Assembly: GCA_001940825.1 (NCBI GenBank)
Contig: MSGT01000058.1
Span: forward strand, 1-64,000
DNA length: 64,000 nt
From: Sphaerochaeta sp. Phil3
Lineage (GTDB): Bacteria; Spirochaetota; Spirochaetia; Sphaerochaetales; Sphaerochaetaceae
Direction of reading: 5' to 3'
Numbering within the stretch: position 1 is the stretch's first letter; each line of letters begins with the position of its first letter. Made by a program: the position numbers and the translations under genes. The notes under the pieces are model-generated. The model was given only the letters and a program-made list of their open reading frames with translations. It ran no database searches and was not told the origin of the DNA. Below are positions 45,614 through 53,508 of the stretch, in pieces.

Positions 45614-45697
45614 TGCCCAGAACAAGACTCGAACTTGCACAGTATTGCTACCACTAGGACCTGAACCTAGCGCGTCTACCAATTCCGCCATCTGGGC
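45614..45697 (-). tRNA. tRNA-Leu (anticodon CAG)
   Basis: On the minus strand GCCCAGA pairs with TCTGGGC as acceptor with discriminator A. The anticodon arm is CTAGG-TTCAGGT-CCTAG (anticodon CAG). A long variable arm (TGGTAGCAATACT region) is typical of leucine tRNAs. The T loop is GTTCGAGTC. No CCA is encoded. Confidence 0.93.
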
Positions 45698-45728
45698 TTA
45701 TCCAACATCTCCTTTCGGAAACATAGTG

Positions 45729-45758
45729 AATATAAAACAAAGAAACTCCGTTTGTCAA
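45729..45758 (-). promoter_or_regulatory. Promoter of tRNA-Leu
   Basis: TTGACA and TATATT on the minus strand are separated by 18 bases, about 30 bases before the tRNA 5' end. Confidence 0.65.
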
Positions 45759-46161
45759 TTGAATGCGTTGAAGAGCACCGCTACATTAAACCATGATTGA
45801 TTTGTTTTGGAATTTAAAAGGAAAACGGCATATAATCGATTATCTACTCCATTTCCCAACATCCTTACGTTTAAACCAAAGTTTAGTTGCCAATATCCAA
45901 GAAACACTTGTCAATCCTGGTAAATGATGCCGCAAAAACCTCTTTGCCCAGGAGGAAAAAGGATCCTAATATATACAAATCTTCGATTGATATGAAGGTA
46001 TAACTTGTTTCGTACATTACAAATATTACAGCACGAATTGAAACTGTAGCTGAAAGGAACCATATCTGGAATACTTTTTCATTGCTAATGAAGACACATG
46101 ATGTAACTAAATGAAAATTTGTTTGTTTACGTTGCATAAACGTCAATTTTAGGAGTTGATT
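45759..46161. other. AT-rich intergenic region
   Basis: No convincing gene is seen. The 87-aa minus ORF at 45883-46146 has no ribosome site or recognisable composition. The last bases hold AGGAG for the lipoprotein that follows. Confidence 0.5.
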
Positions 46162-47514
46162 ATGAAAAAACAGCTTATTATCTTTTCCTGCATCCTGCTA
46201 TTGTTGTTTGCAGCGATTTCATGCAAGCAGGTCGATCCAGAGATAAAGCCCGATGCCTTCGCATCTGCAAGCCAAGGAATTCCCGCTCCAACTACCAACA
46301 TGGACGAGGCACTACCCCTTACCGACGACCAGAAGGCATCATTCACATCCGACTTTGAAAAGGCAAAGGAACAAGTCTTCAGTGGACTGATAGGGTATCT
46401 TGTAACGGCAAGCTCCGAAGGAAAGGCAATCGAACCCAAAGATGTAATCGAGTACTATCTCAATAAGGGCGTTGCACCGACTGTTCCAACCGATGGCCCT
46501 GCAGCTCCGGATGCTGGAGGCGACTCTTTGACCGTAGGAATAGATTCATTGTCGGGATCATTGTCTTTTAAATGCAAAAGCTTTGTTTTGAAAAACTCAA
46601 TTGATGGAATGGAAACAAAACATCATTTCAGCGATGTTTCGGTAAACGCCACTCTTTCAGAGAAGACCGTTTCAATTGTCGCAAGCGGCAAACTTGACGA
46701 TCAAGCCTTTACATTCTCGGCCAAGATCGATGTACAGAAAATAATAGCTGGGGAAAATCCTTTCGTCGAAGGACCTACTACTACCCCTGAATCTCTAGAC
46801 ATCTTAAAAAAGCTAGAAGGAGCCATCTTGACCGAGGCAAAGGGAATAAAGATCGCAGCCTCCGGTATCAATATAAATCTACTTTTCGAGGCGACAGGCT
46901 GTGAGACCAAAGTTCCAGTGAAGATTACCGTTGAGGGATCTCTCTCGATTTCCTCCAACTCCAGTGGCCACATAGTGGTTCGTTTGGATTCACCTCTCAA
47001 AGTGAAGGTTGATGCCAATCAATTGGGCTTTGGCTCGATTTCGGCAACGGTCAGGGGACTGTTGATCGAGGTGAATCCAGCCACCGAGTACGATTTGGTA
47101 TCCTTCTCCATTCAAGAAATCGAAATCTCAGGACAGATTCTTCAAGAAATGGATAATATCAGATTGAAGGCTACGATGAAGGAACTCAAAATCATTCGTT
47201 TTGAGGAAGATAGCACGAGGCTGTCCATCGGATCAATCGAAGTATCGGCTTTAGGGTATCAGAACATTTCAGCGGCGTTGAATATATATAATTTCTCCTT
47301 CATACAAAGACCTTCCTCCGCAACAGAAGTGCTACCGTTCGACTTTGGAGTTGCGATTTCATTCGAGAACCAGAAGCTTGGTTTGAGAGGGCTGTTCTTA
47401 AGTTCCACGCCAACAATTGAAATTGCGGTTCTGAATGACGTTCCAGTCAACCAAGAAAGTCTTATCGCTTTTCTTGTAGAACTTCTCAAAGGGGGAGACT
47501 CAGGCACAGTCTAA
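46162..47514 (+). CDS. Hypothetical lipoprotein
   Basis: MKKQLIIFSCILLLLFAAISC is a lipoprotein signal with lipobox; AGGAG lies 6 bases before this ATG, two codons after the track start. The mature protein has an acidic proline-rich linker (PTVPTDGPAAPDAGGDS) and then about 330 residues of predicted beta-strands (LSFKCKSFVLKN; VSVNATLSEKTVSIVASG; LDSPLKVKVDANQLGFG). It resembles beta-sheet-rich lipid- or surface-binding proteins in pattern only. The family is not recognised. It stands alone and is followed by a terminator. Confidence 0.75.
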   Translation: MKKQLIIFSCILLLLFAAISCKQVDPEIKPDAFASASQGIPAPTTNMDEALPLTDDQKASFTSDFEKAKEQVFSGLIGYLVTASSEGKAIEPKDVIEYYLNKGVAPTVPTDGPAAPDAGGDSLTVGIDSLSGSLSFKCKSFVLKNSIDGMETKHHFSDVSVNATLSEKTVSIVASGKLDDQAFTFSAKIDVQKIIAGENPFVEGPTTTPESLDILKKLEGAILTEAKGIKIAASGININLLFEATGCETKVPVKITVEGSLSISSNSSGHIVVRLDSPLKVKVDANQLGFGSISATVRGLLIEVNPATEYDLVSFSIQEIEISGQILQEMDNIRLKATMKELKIIRFEEDSTRLSIGSIEVSALGYQNISAALNIYNFSFIQRPSSATEVLPFDFGVAISFENQKLGLRGLFLSSTPTIEIAVLNDVPVNQESLIAFLVELLKGGDSGTV

Positions 47515-47543
47515 AAGAAATTGAATCTGTTCGCATTGAGAAT

Positions 47544-47575
47544 CGGCTGCAACTGTCATGTTTGCAGCCGGTTTT
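47544..47575 (+). terminator. Terminator of the lipoprotein gene
   Basis: CGGCTGCAA and TTGCAGCCG form a 9-bp stem, followed by GTTTTC. Confidence 0.7.
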
Positions 47576-47745
47576 CATATATAAACCTGACTTCCGCAGT
47601 TGAAAAGCAAAAAACGCTGCAAATACCTACAATATAGATAAATACATCGACTTGCCAACAATTTTCTATTGTGTTACGTCAATACTGTTTTTTGGTTTTC
47701 CCCCTAATGGTTTTCAGTTCTTGAGCAGAGTAGTATTTTTTTTTG

Positions 47746-47846
47746 GGCTCTTCACGTTTTCTCGGGGATTGCCCCTTCTTGACGGAGGCGCTGAAATGGG
47801 CAACCCATGAGGACGAAGCGAATGAATCCGTAGGCTTTCCGTGCAC
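47746..47846 (+). repeat. Dispersed ~100-bp repeat, copy 3
   Basis: This copy runs from GGCTCTTCACG to GTAGGCTTTCCGTGCACC. It adjoins the end of an antisense transposase-like fragment, so the repeat may be the end of a decayed insertion element. Confidence 0.8.
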
Positions 47847-47850
47847 CCCA

Positions 47851-47990
47851 TGGACAATCGTCGAACCTGGTCTGATATGGCCGCCGAACAATTCAAGGGT
47901 TCTCCTTCCGGACGGCTTGCCAGTCCCCTCGTGGAACAACAGAACATGATTGTCGTCACATGCCATGGATATATAAACGTTGAAGCCCTT
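47851..47990 (-). pseudogene. Fragment resembling an IS1595-family transposase
   Basis: The minus frame reads YISMACDDNHVLLFHEGTGK, then RTLELFGGHIRPGSTIVHG. This resembles the IS1595/ISXO2 DDE core, where a catalytic aspartate precedes a G.GKPS stretch and GSTIVHD follows. Here the expected final aspartate is replaced at the junction with repeat copy 3. Only about 45 codons are recognisable. The call rests on motif memory without a database search. Confidence 0.4.
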
Positions 47991-48206
47991 GATTGGTTCA
48001 GGGAGTTCAAAGCAAACGAAACCCTTGGCGGAAACCTCAAGTTCTACCGCACGAGGGACAACCTCACCCAGACGCAGCTTGCAGAGAAACTTGGAACAAC
48101 AAGACAGGACGTATCGGGAATGGAGAGGAACAGCCACCCAATCAGCAAGAAGACGGCAAAGAAACTTGAGAACCTTTTCAAGACCTCTCCTGCAAAGTTC
48201 ATTTGA
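47946..48206 (+). pseudogene. Truncated HigA-like XRE repressor
   Basis: The last 60 residues are a helix-turn-helix of the HigA antitoxin type (GGNLKFYRTRDNLTQTQLAEK; TTRQDVSGMERNSHPISKKT; AKKLENLFKTSPAKF). The upstream 25-30 codons overlap the antisense transposase-like fragment and do not resemble the family, so the 5' end seems replaced. No toxin gene adjoins. ATG 47946 lacks a ribosome site. It may be inactive, or may still make a short DNA-binding protein. Confidence 0.6.
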
Positions 48207-48375
48207 AAACAGAACAGAACTTTCTATTGGTTCTTGTATCACTTTAATTAGCCATTATTATACCATCTTAGCTAAAATTTGAGAAAAAACCTCAAACAAG
48301 CCATTGTTTTTTTATCCTGCTCCAATTATCATTTTGAATGAGGATGCTCCCCTCAAGGCGAATGAGGAACCAAAG

Positions 48376-49680
48376 ATGATTATCAGCTATACATTCGGAA
48401 ACTTCCGAACATTCAAAGAGGACGCTACCCTTTCAATGAAGGCTTCCTCCCAAACAACTTTCAATGATAGGCTCATAAGGACGAAAGAAGGCAGGATCCT
48501 TCCGGTCGCTGTCATATATGGAGCCAATGCAAGTGGAAAATCCAATCTGATTCTCTCTCTCATGGTGTTCAGAGACATTGTCCTGAATGGTTCAATCACA
48601 ACCCAGAGCCCTCAGACTACTATTGCAAATCTTGAACTATTACCAAGTCTGTGCACGGAGGAAGATGGACCAATGCAGTTCTCCATTGAGTTCATTACCA
48701 AGGAGGACCATTTCAGATACTCCATTGGAGTGAAAGTTGGAAGGCTTGAGAGAATTCAAAGGAAAGTGGTCTATGAGAAACTTGAATACTTCAAGAAAAA
48801 ACAATCCATTACTCTTTTTGAACGCAATGATTCTTCAATACGCATTGCAAGGGATAAGGATTCAATCAAAGTTCTTTCAGTTACGAAATCCTTTCTGGAC
48901 AATGTCGAAGAGGTACTTTGCAAGAACACTGATAAAACGGACATATTCCTAGCCAGAGGGTTCAAGTCCACGATATGTGGTCCCATTGCCGATTCAGTCA
49001 TGGAATTCTTCAGGAATGGGATTACCGCAATAACGGACTTTCCACTCAACAATCCAAGACTAGAACATGTACCGATTGAAGCGCAAAACTGTTTGCTTTG
49101 GAATGAAACTCTTGATAAGTTCGTCAAGAAAGCCGACTTTGGTTCCCATGGGATTTGTTTCAAGTGCGAGGAAGAAGATGATAAAGGAACAAAAAACAAC
49201 GCAGACCTTTTCTCAATATACGATAGAAATGGAAGCAAAGTCCTCGTAAACGCAGACCTAATGGAATCCAGAGGAACAATTAAGCTCATTGATTTTGCAA
49301 TCCTATTCTCTGAACATTTTTCAAATGGGAATGCGTTGGTCATTGATGAGTTTGATTCATCCTTGCATCCTGAAATTGTAAAAGGGATAATCTCCGTTTT
49401 CAGCGACCCTTCCATAAACAAAGCCGGAGCCCAGCTGATATTCACAACTCACAACCCAATATATCTCAGCAACAAACTCTTCAGAAGAGATCAGATATTC
49501 TTCGTCGAAAAGGACAGCTCTTCATACCAGAGCGACCTGTACACACTCGCGGATTTCGGGTCAACGGAAGTAAGGAACGATGAGAACTACATGATCAACT
49601 ACTTCAAGGGAAAGTATGCAACCCTTCCGTACATCGACTTTTCGGAGATTGTAAACAATGGAAAAGAGGAAACGATATAA
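48376..49680 (+). CDS. AAA ATPase of an AbiL/RloA-like defence pair
   Basis: The N-terminus MIISYTFGNFRTFKEDATLSM is that of AAA_15/AAA_21 OLD-like ATPases. Walker A is YGANASGKSNLI, and the signature and Walker B region reads NALVIDEFDSSLHPEIVKGI. A final IFTTHNPIYLSN is the H-loop region. ATG 48376 is preceded by GAGGAACC; the track adds 24 codons. At 434 aa it matches AbiLi/RloA. It overlaps the next gene by 23 bases. Such pairs abort phage infection: the ATPase senses or holds the effector encoded beside it. Confidence 0.88.
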   Translation: MIISYTFGNFRTFKEDATLSMKASSQTTFNDRLIRTKEGRILPVAVIYGANASGKSNLILSLMVFRDIVLNGSITTQSPQTTIANLELLPSLCTEEDGPMQFSIEFITKEDHFRYSIGVKVGRLERIQRKVVYEKLEYFKKKQSITLFERNDSSIRIARDKDSIKVLSVTKSFLDNVEEVLCKNTDKTDIFLARGFKSTICGPIADSVMEFFRNGITAITDFPLNNPRLEHVPIEAQNCLLWNETLDKFVKKADFGSHGICFKCEEEDDKGTKNNADLFSIYDRNGSKVLVNADLMESRGTIKLIDFAILFSEHFSNGNALVIDEFDSSLHPEIVKGIISVFSDPSINKAGAQLIFTTHNPIYLSNKLFRRDQIFFVEKDSSSYQSDLYTLADFGSTEVRNDENYMINYFKGKYATLPYIDFSEIVNNGKEETI

Positions 49681-50299
49681 GAAAACAGTTTTCTGCGTAG
49701 TCGAAGGACAACAGGAAGAATTATATCTGAAGCATTTGGCAAATCTCTTGACAGATTTTCCCACAAAAGTTGTTAAGTTCAATATTGTCAAAGGAAATGC
49801 CGACAAACTAAGAGGAAATGGCATCGAGTACGATAGCGCCTGTGTCTTTGACCACGATTTTGATGATGCATTGTTCTCCAAAAACTTGGAGACATGCATT
49901 GAGCTGGATAGAAAGTTCAGCAGAAAATCAAGGGAAAATGGACATAGAGTCCATCATGCTTTCAGCAATGTCTGCTTTGATCTATGGTTACTACTTCACA
50001 AAAGGGACTTCAAGAGTCCAATCAACACCACAGATGGGTATGTCAAGGAAATAAGGAAAGCGTTCGATCTTCCAGATGATGCAGACATAAAGAGTAAGAA
50101 AACAATTGAAGAAATACTAGGACAGATTACTTTGGATGATGTCTATGATGCAATATCACGAGCAGAATCAATCAAAGAATCGAAACTTGGCAGAGATCTG
50201 CATAGAACGAGCAAAGGAGCAGAATACTATGACAACCCTGATATGAGCATACACATCTTTATGAAAGAGCTCATTTCAGAGGTTATTGAATCAAAATAA
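49658..50299 (+). CDS. RloB-like protein (AbiL second subunit)
   Basis: FCVVEGQQEELYLKHL, VFDHDFDD and HHAFSNVCFDLWLLLH are the three blocks of RloB/AbiLii proteins, a Toprim-like nuclease fold (glutamate, then aspartates, then the SNxxFDLWLLLH stretch). At 213 aa it is of normal size. The start lies 23 bases inside the ATPase gene, so the two are translated together. By analogy with AbiL and RloAB it is the probable toxic effector, perhaps cleaving RNA or DNA on phage infection. Confidence 0.85.
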   Translation: MEKRKRYKKTVFCVVEGQQEELYLKHLANLLTDFPTKVVKFNIVKGNADKLRGNGIEYDSACVFDHDFDDALFSKNLETCIELDRKFSRKSRENGHRVHHAFSNVCFDLWLLLHKRDFKSPINTTDGYVKEIRKAFDLPDDADIKSKKTIEEILGQITLDDVYDAISRAESIKESKLGRDLHRTSKGAEYYDNPDMSIHIFMKELISEVIESK

Positions 50300-50328
50300 A
50301 CCTACATAACTGAAAATCAATCCTTATT

Positions 50329-53300
50329 TCAGGGAAACATCAATCCAGACAAACTGTCATTAGATCCAAGCAAAGTTTCCGCAATCTTCGCGTTTTCCAC
50401 ATGGATCACTACTTTTGGCTCTTTCAAGTCGAAAGAAACCTTTGGACTTTCTTTTATCGAGCCTCCAAGAAGATTCAAATCTCCAAATAAGACGTCCAAA
50501 CCATCGAAAACACCAAACCGCAAGTAACAACAATCCTGTTCAAAAACAAAGACCTTCCTCTCTTTCAAGTACCTAAGGGATTCAAGCTGTGCATCGGAAT
50601 TGACAGCTTTGACCAAAGAAGAGGTTCTAATCTCTACTGGTACGCCTCGTTCAATCGCACAAAGAAGTTCATCAATAAGCTTCAAAGACGCCCTAGACAA
50701 AAACACTTCTGGACTACTTACGACAATCGACTTGGAAGCTTTTCTCACAAGAGAAACCAACAAATCGAATATATCATATTGTGAATAGAAACATTTTTCA
50801 TTGAGCAAACCTCCAACATCCCCATTTGAATGCAAAAGCATTTCAGAACCAAGAACATAACCCAGCTTTCTATATGAAGACAGCCTTTTTGCATACATCC
50901 TTGCATATTGCGGAACACAAATATCTACGTAATCATAAATGCAGACCTTATCTTTGCTCACAAACTCCCTAGCTATTCTACCAGCATATTGACTAACAAC
51001 ACCTTCCCATCCAACAGGAGAAACGACCATAAGGGTATCAAGATACGGAATATCTACGCCCTCCCCCAAATACTGACCGGTGGAAATCACAACAAATGAA
51101 CCATCAATGTTGGATTCAAGAATCTCATTCACTTTTTTACGATCCACCGCTTTCATCTCTCCAGTCAAAACAATCGAAGAAATGCCCCGCTCGTTTAGTT
51201 TTGCCTCCAGAATTCTTGTATGCTCAACCAACTTTGTCAGGATAAGGATTCTTTTCCCTGAATCCTTCAAAGCCACAACATCGTCTACAATGAGACGGTT
51301 CCTTGCATCGTCAATCGAAAGCTCCTTGATAGCTACAACATTGTTGAAAGGCTTTGCCTCAAAAACCGATAACATTGAATTTGTAAATCTTGGAACGAAA
51401 GTCTGCGCCAAACCTCTTTCATATGCAAGTTTATTAGCACCGTATTGAAACACCACAGGACCACATTGCGAGTGTATAAGACATTCAAGGCCATCAAGTC
51501 TTTTCACAGTCGCAGACAACCCATATACATACTTTGGGCGAACGGCATTCATGACCTTTAGAAAAGAATCAGCCGCTATATGATGACACTCATCGACTAT
51601 CACCATTCCATAGTCTCTTATGAACTCTGGCATACGAGAAGCAATGGACTGAACCATTGCTATATCAACGTATGAAGACAATGAGTCCCTTGCTCCTCCA
51701 TAGACACCAATACCTGTTTTGTTTGTACGTTTTCCTGTTCTTTTCAATGGAGCATTTCCAACAACAAGAAACTTCTCAAGACTGGCCTTCCATTGATCCA
51801 TTAGTTTTTGTTTCTGAACAAGCACCAGAGTTTTCTCTTTGCGTTCTGCAATTAGCTTTGCAGCAACAACAGTCTTGCCAAAAGAGGTTGCGGCATTAAG
51901 GATACCAATTTCAACGGCTTTCATTGAGTCCACAGCTTGAATCTGAACCTCCTTAAGAGTTCCATTGAAATTAACATCCAACCCAGTATTGTGGGCTCTT
52001 AAGTCTTTGAGCTCATAATCTATACCAGATGCTTTCAAATACCGTTCAAGTTCATCTTTCAAACCTCTTGGCAACTGGAGGACTTCGTCAGATTCCAGAA
52101 ACGATTCGACGAAGGAATTCAGTTTATCAGAAACATAACCTTTGTTTCTCTTTCGAGATTTGAAGTAGTTAGGATTCATAAAACAAGCCAGACGTTTGCA
52201 ACCATTCTGGAGCCTTGCTGTCATCGCACTTTTAGGAATACTCAAACCAGAAGACAAGAACACTGGGAGAGCTTTTGGAAGACAATCCTTCTTGGTTACT
52301 TTAGGCAGTCTTTTCTTCCAAATAACATCCTTTTCCAGTTCAGAACCATCATTAAAGAAGTCTAGACCGTTATCAGAGCCCCTGTGAGTTACAAGATACA
52401 AGTCGATATCGTCTTCAGAGTATCTTGGAACAGATGACAGGAATGAAATCTGATCAGGATAGACATTGAAATCGTTGTCAACAAATACCGTCCCTTTGCC
52501 CTCTTTTCTTCTAGCTGCGCCAGCCATTAAAGGCATTAGTATCAGATTTCCAAAACAACCTTCTTCGATTTCGTCTTGAGTTGGGAATACCCTATCATAG
52601 GATTTCAGACTTACAGTCCTTGAATTCTCACATGCTTCATCAAGGAACGAAAACGCCAATCTTCTTGCTTTGAAGGCAGGAACATCCTCACTAAAGAACA
52701 ACCAAAGATGTGCACCTTTTCCACTGAACGATTGCTCAATTGCCATCTGAAAACCCGATTTTCTAGCAACACTAGCTAATTCCAGAGCATCTTTTCTCCA
52801 CGTAGACTCATCCAAATCAATTGCAACGAACCTACATACATTTCCTGGAAGCATTGCATATATACCTACAGCTCCTTTGCCATGATCATTGTAATTGTAC
52901 ATGTTCCTAGAACAAATAATCTCAGGAGAAAGGCTTTCGTATAACCGGCATTGACAATCAGAACAACTCGGTCTAGAACCAACGGATTCTTTGTCCTTGA
53001 ATTTTTTGAGCAAACAGTTCTCAGTCCAGGCATTTAAGCAAACAGGATAATACGATGCTTTACTTGTCTTTTCATTCCAATTCCTTACAGCATACACATC
53101 TCTTCTGCCATGAAACAATTCGAAAAGAAAGTTCGCCTTTTCGCTTGGAGATGCCTGCATAGACAATGATGACTCTCCCAACCTGATTTCAACCCTTGAA
53201 GATGAAATTCTTTCCAAACGTCCCTGAATCGAACTTTTCCGTTGTTCTAATTCAGAGATCCTTCTCTGAAGCGCAACGATTTCATTTCCAATATCTTGAA

Positions 53301-53421
53301 TCTTGTCATCGACATCAATCAAAGAAGAAACCAAGGATTCTTCGCTCTCCAAGGAAAAAGAAGAACCCTCTATGTGCAAATCATCAATGAATGTAAAACT
53401 GGCATCTACATCATACATCAT
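50329..53421 (-). CDS. Primase-helicase fusion of the TOTE conflict type
   Basis: The 1030-aa protein has a coiled coil (about residues 28-75), an archaeo-eukaryotic primase-like domain (about 90-370) with AIDLDE and SFSGKGAHLWLFF, and a CSDCQC cysteine cluster before it. An SF2 helicase (about 470-840) follows with ATSFGKTVVAAK, VIVDECHH, GLSATVKR and YAGRIARE. The last 160 residues are PLD-like, but the HKD is lost (YLRFGVFDGLDVLFGDLNLL). This matches TOTE systems, which pair such a primase with a helicase and are predicted anti-invader NTP-dependent devices. The gene converges on the AbiL-like pair. No strong ribosome site is seen. Confidence 0.82.
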   Translation of the reverse strand: MMYDVDASFTFIDDLHIEGSSFSLESEESLVSSLIDVDDKIQDIGNEIVALQRRISELEQRKSSIQGRLERISSSRVEIRLGESSLSMQASPSEKANFLFELFHGRRDVYAVRNWNEKTSKASYYPVCLNAWTENCLLKKFKDKESVGSRPSCSDCQCRLYESLSPEIICSRNMYNYNDHGKGAVGIYAMLPGNVCRFVAIDLDESTWRKDALELASVARKSGFQMAIEQSFSGKGAHLWLFFSEDVPAFKARRLAFSFLDEACENSRTVSLKSYDRVFPTQDEIEEGCFGNLILMPLMAGAARRKEGKGTVFVDNDFNVYPDQISFLSSVPRYSEDDIDLYLVTHRGSDNGLDFFNDGSELEKDVIWKKRLPKVTKKDCLPKALPVFLSSGLSIPKSAMTARLQNGCKRLACFMNPNYFKSRKRNKGYVSDKLNSFVESFLESDEVLQLPRGLKDELERYLKASGIDYELKDLRAHNTGLDVNFNGTLKEVQIQAVDSMKAVEIGILNAATSFGKTVVAAKLIAERKEKTLVLVQKQKLMDQWKASLEKFLVVGNAPLKRTGKRTNKTGIGVYGGARDSLSSYVDIAMVQSIASRMPEFIRDYGMVIVDECHHIAADSFLKVMNAVRPKYVYGLSATVKRLDGLECLIHSQCGPVVFQYGANKLAYERGLAQTFVPRFTNSMLSVFEAKPFNNVVAIKELSIDDARNRLIVDDVVALKDSGKRILILTKLVEHTRILEAKLNERGISSIVLTGEMKAVDRKKVNEILESNIDGSFVVISTGQYLGEGVDIPYLDTLMVVSPVGWEGVVSQYAGRIAREFVSKDKVCIYDYVDICVPQYARMYAKRLSSYRKLGYVLGSEMLLHSNGDVGGLLNEKCFYSQYDIFDLLVSLVRKASKSIVVSSPEVFLSRASLKLIDELLCAIERGVPVEIRTSSLVKAVNSDAQLESLRYLKERKVFVFEQDCCYLRFGVFDGLDVLFGDLNLLGGSIKESPKVSFDLKEPKVVIHVENAKIAETLLGSNDSLSGLMFP

Positions 53422-53456
53422 AGCTATGATATCACATTAAGGTAGCAAAATAGAAA

Positions 53457-53487
53457 AGGACCTTCCCCAACGAAAGGAGAAGGTCCT
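53457..53487 (-). terminator. Terminator of the aldolase-transketolase-ABC operon
   Basis: AGGACCTTC and GAAGGTCCT form a perfect 9-bp stem; on the minus strand TTTTC follows, just beyond the permease stop. Confidence 0.75.
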
Positions 53488-53508
53488 CTGAACAGAACAA
53501 GACATCAG

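Noticed and set aside
45883-46146. 87-aa minus-strand ORF
   Set aside because: AT-rich spacer, no ribosome site, no recognisable domain.
47679-48242. 187-aa minus-strand ORF as a full gene
   Set aside because: It is antisense to the HigA-like HTH in its first part. Only the segment at 47851-47990 resembles a transposase, so I kept that fragment alone.
48376-50299. PARIS (AriA-AriB) system
   Set aside because: The second gene carries RloB blocks rather than DUF4435 features, so AbiL/RloAB is the better match.
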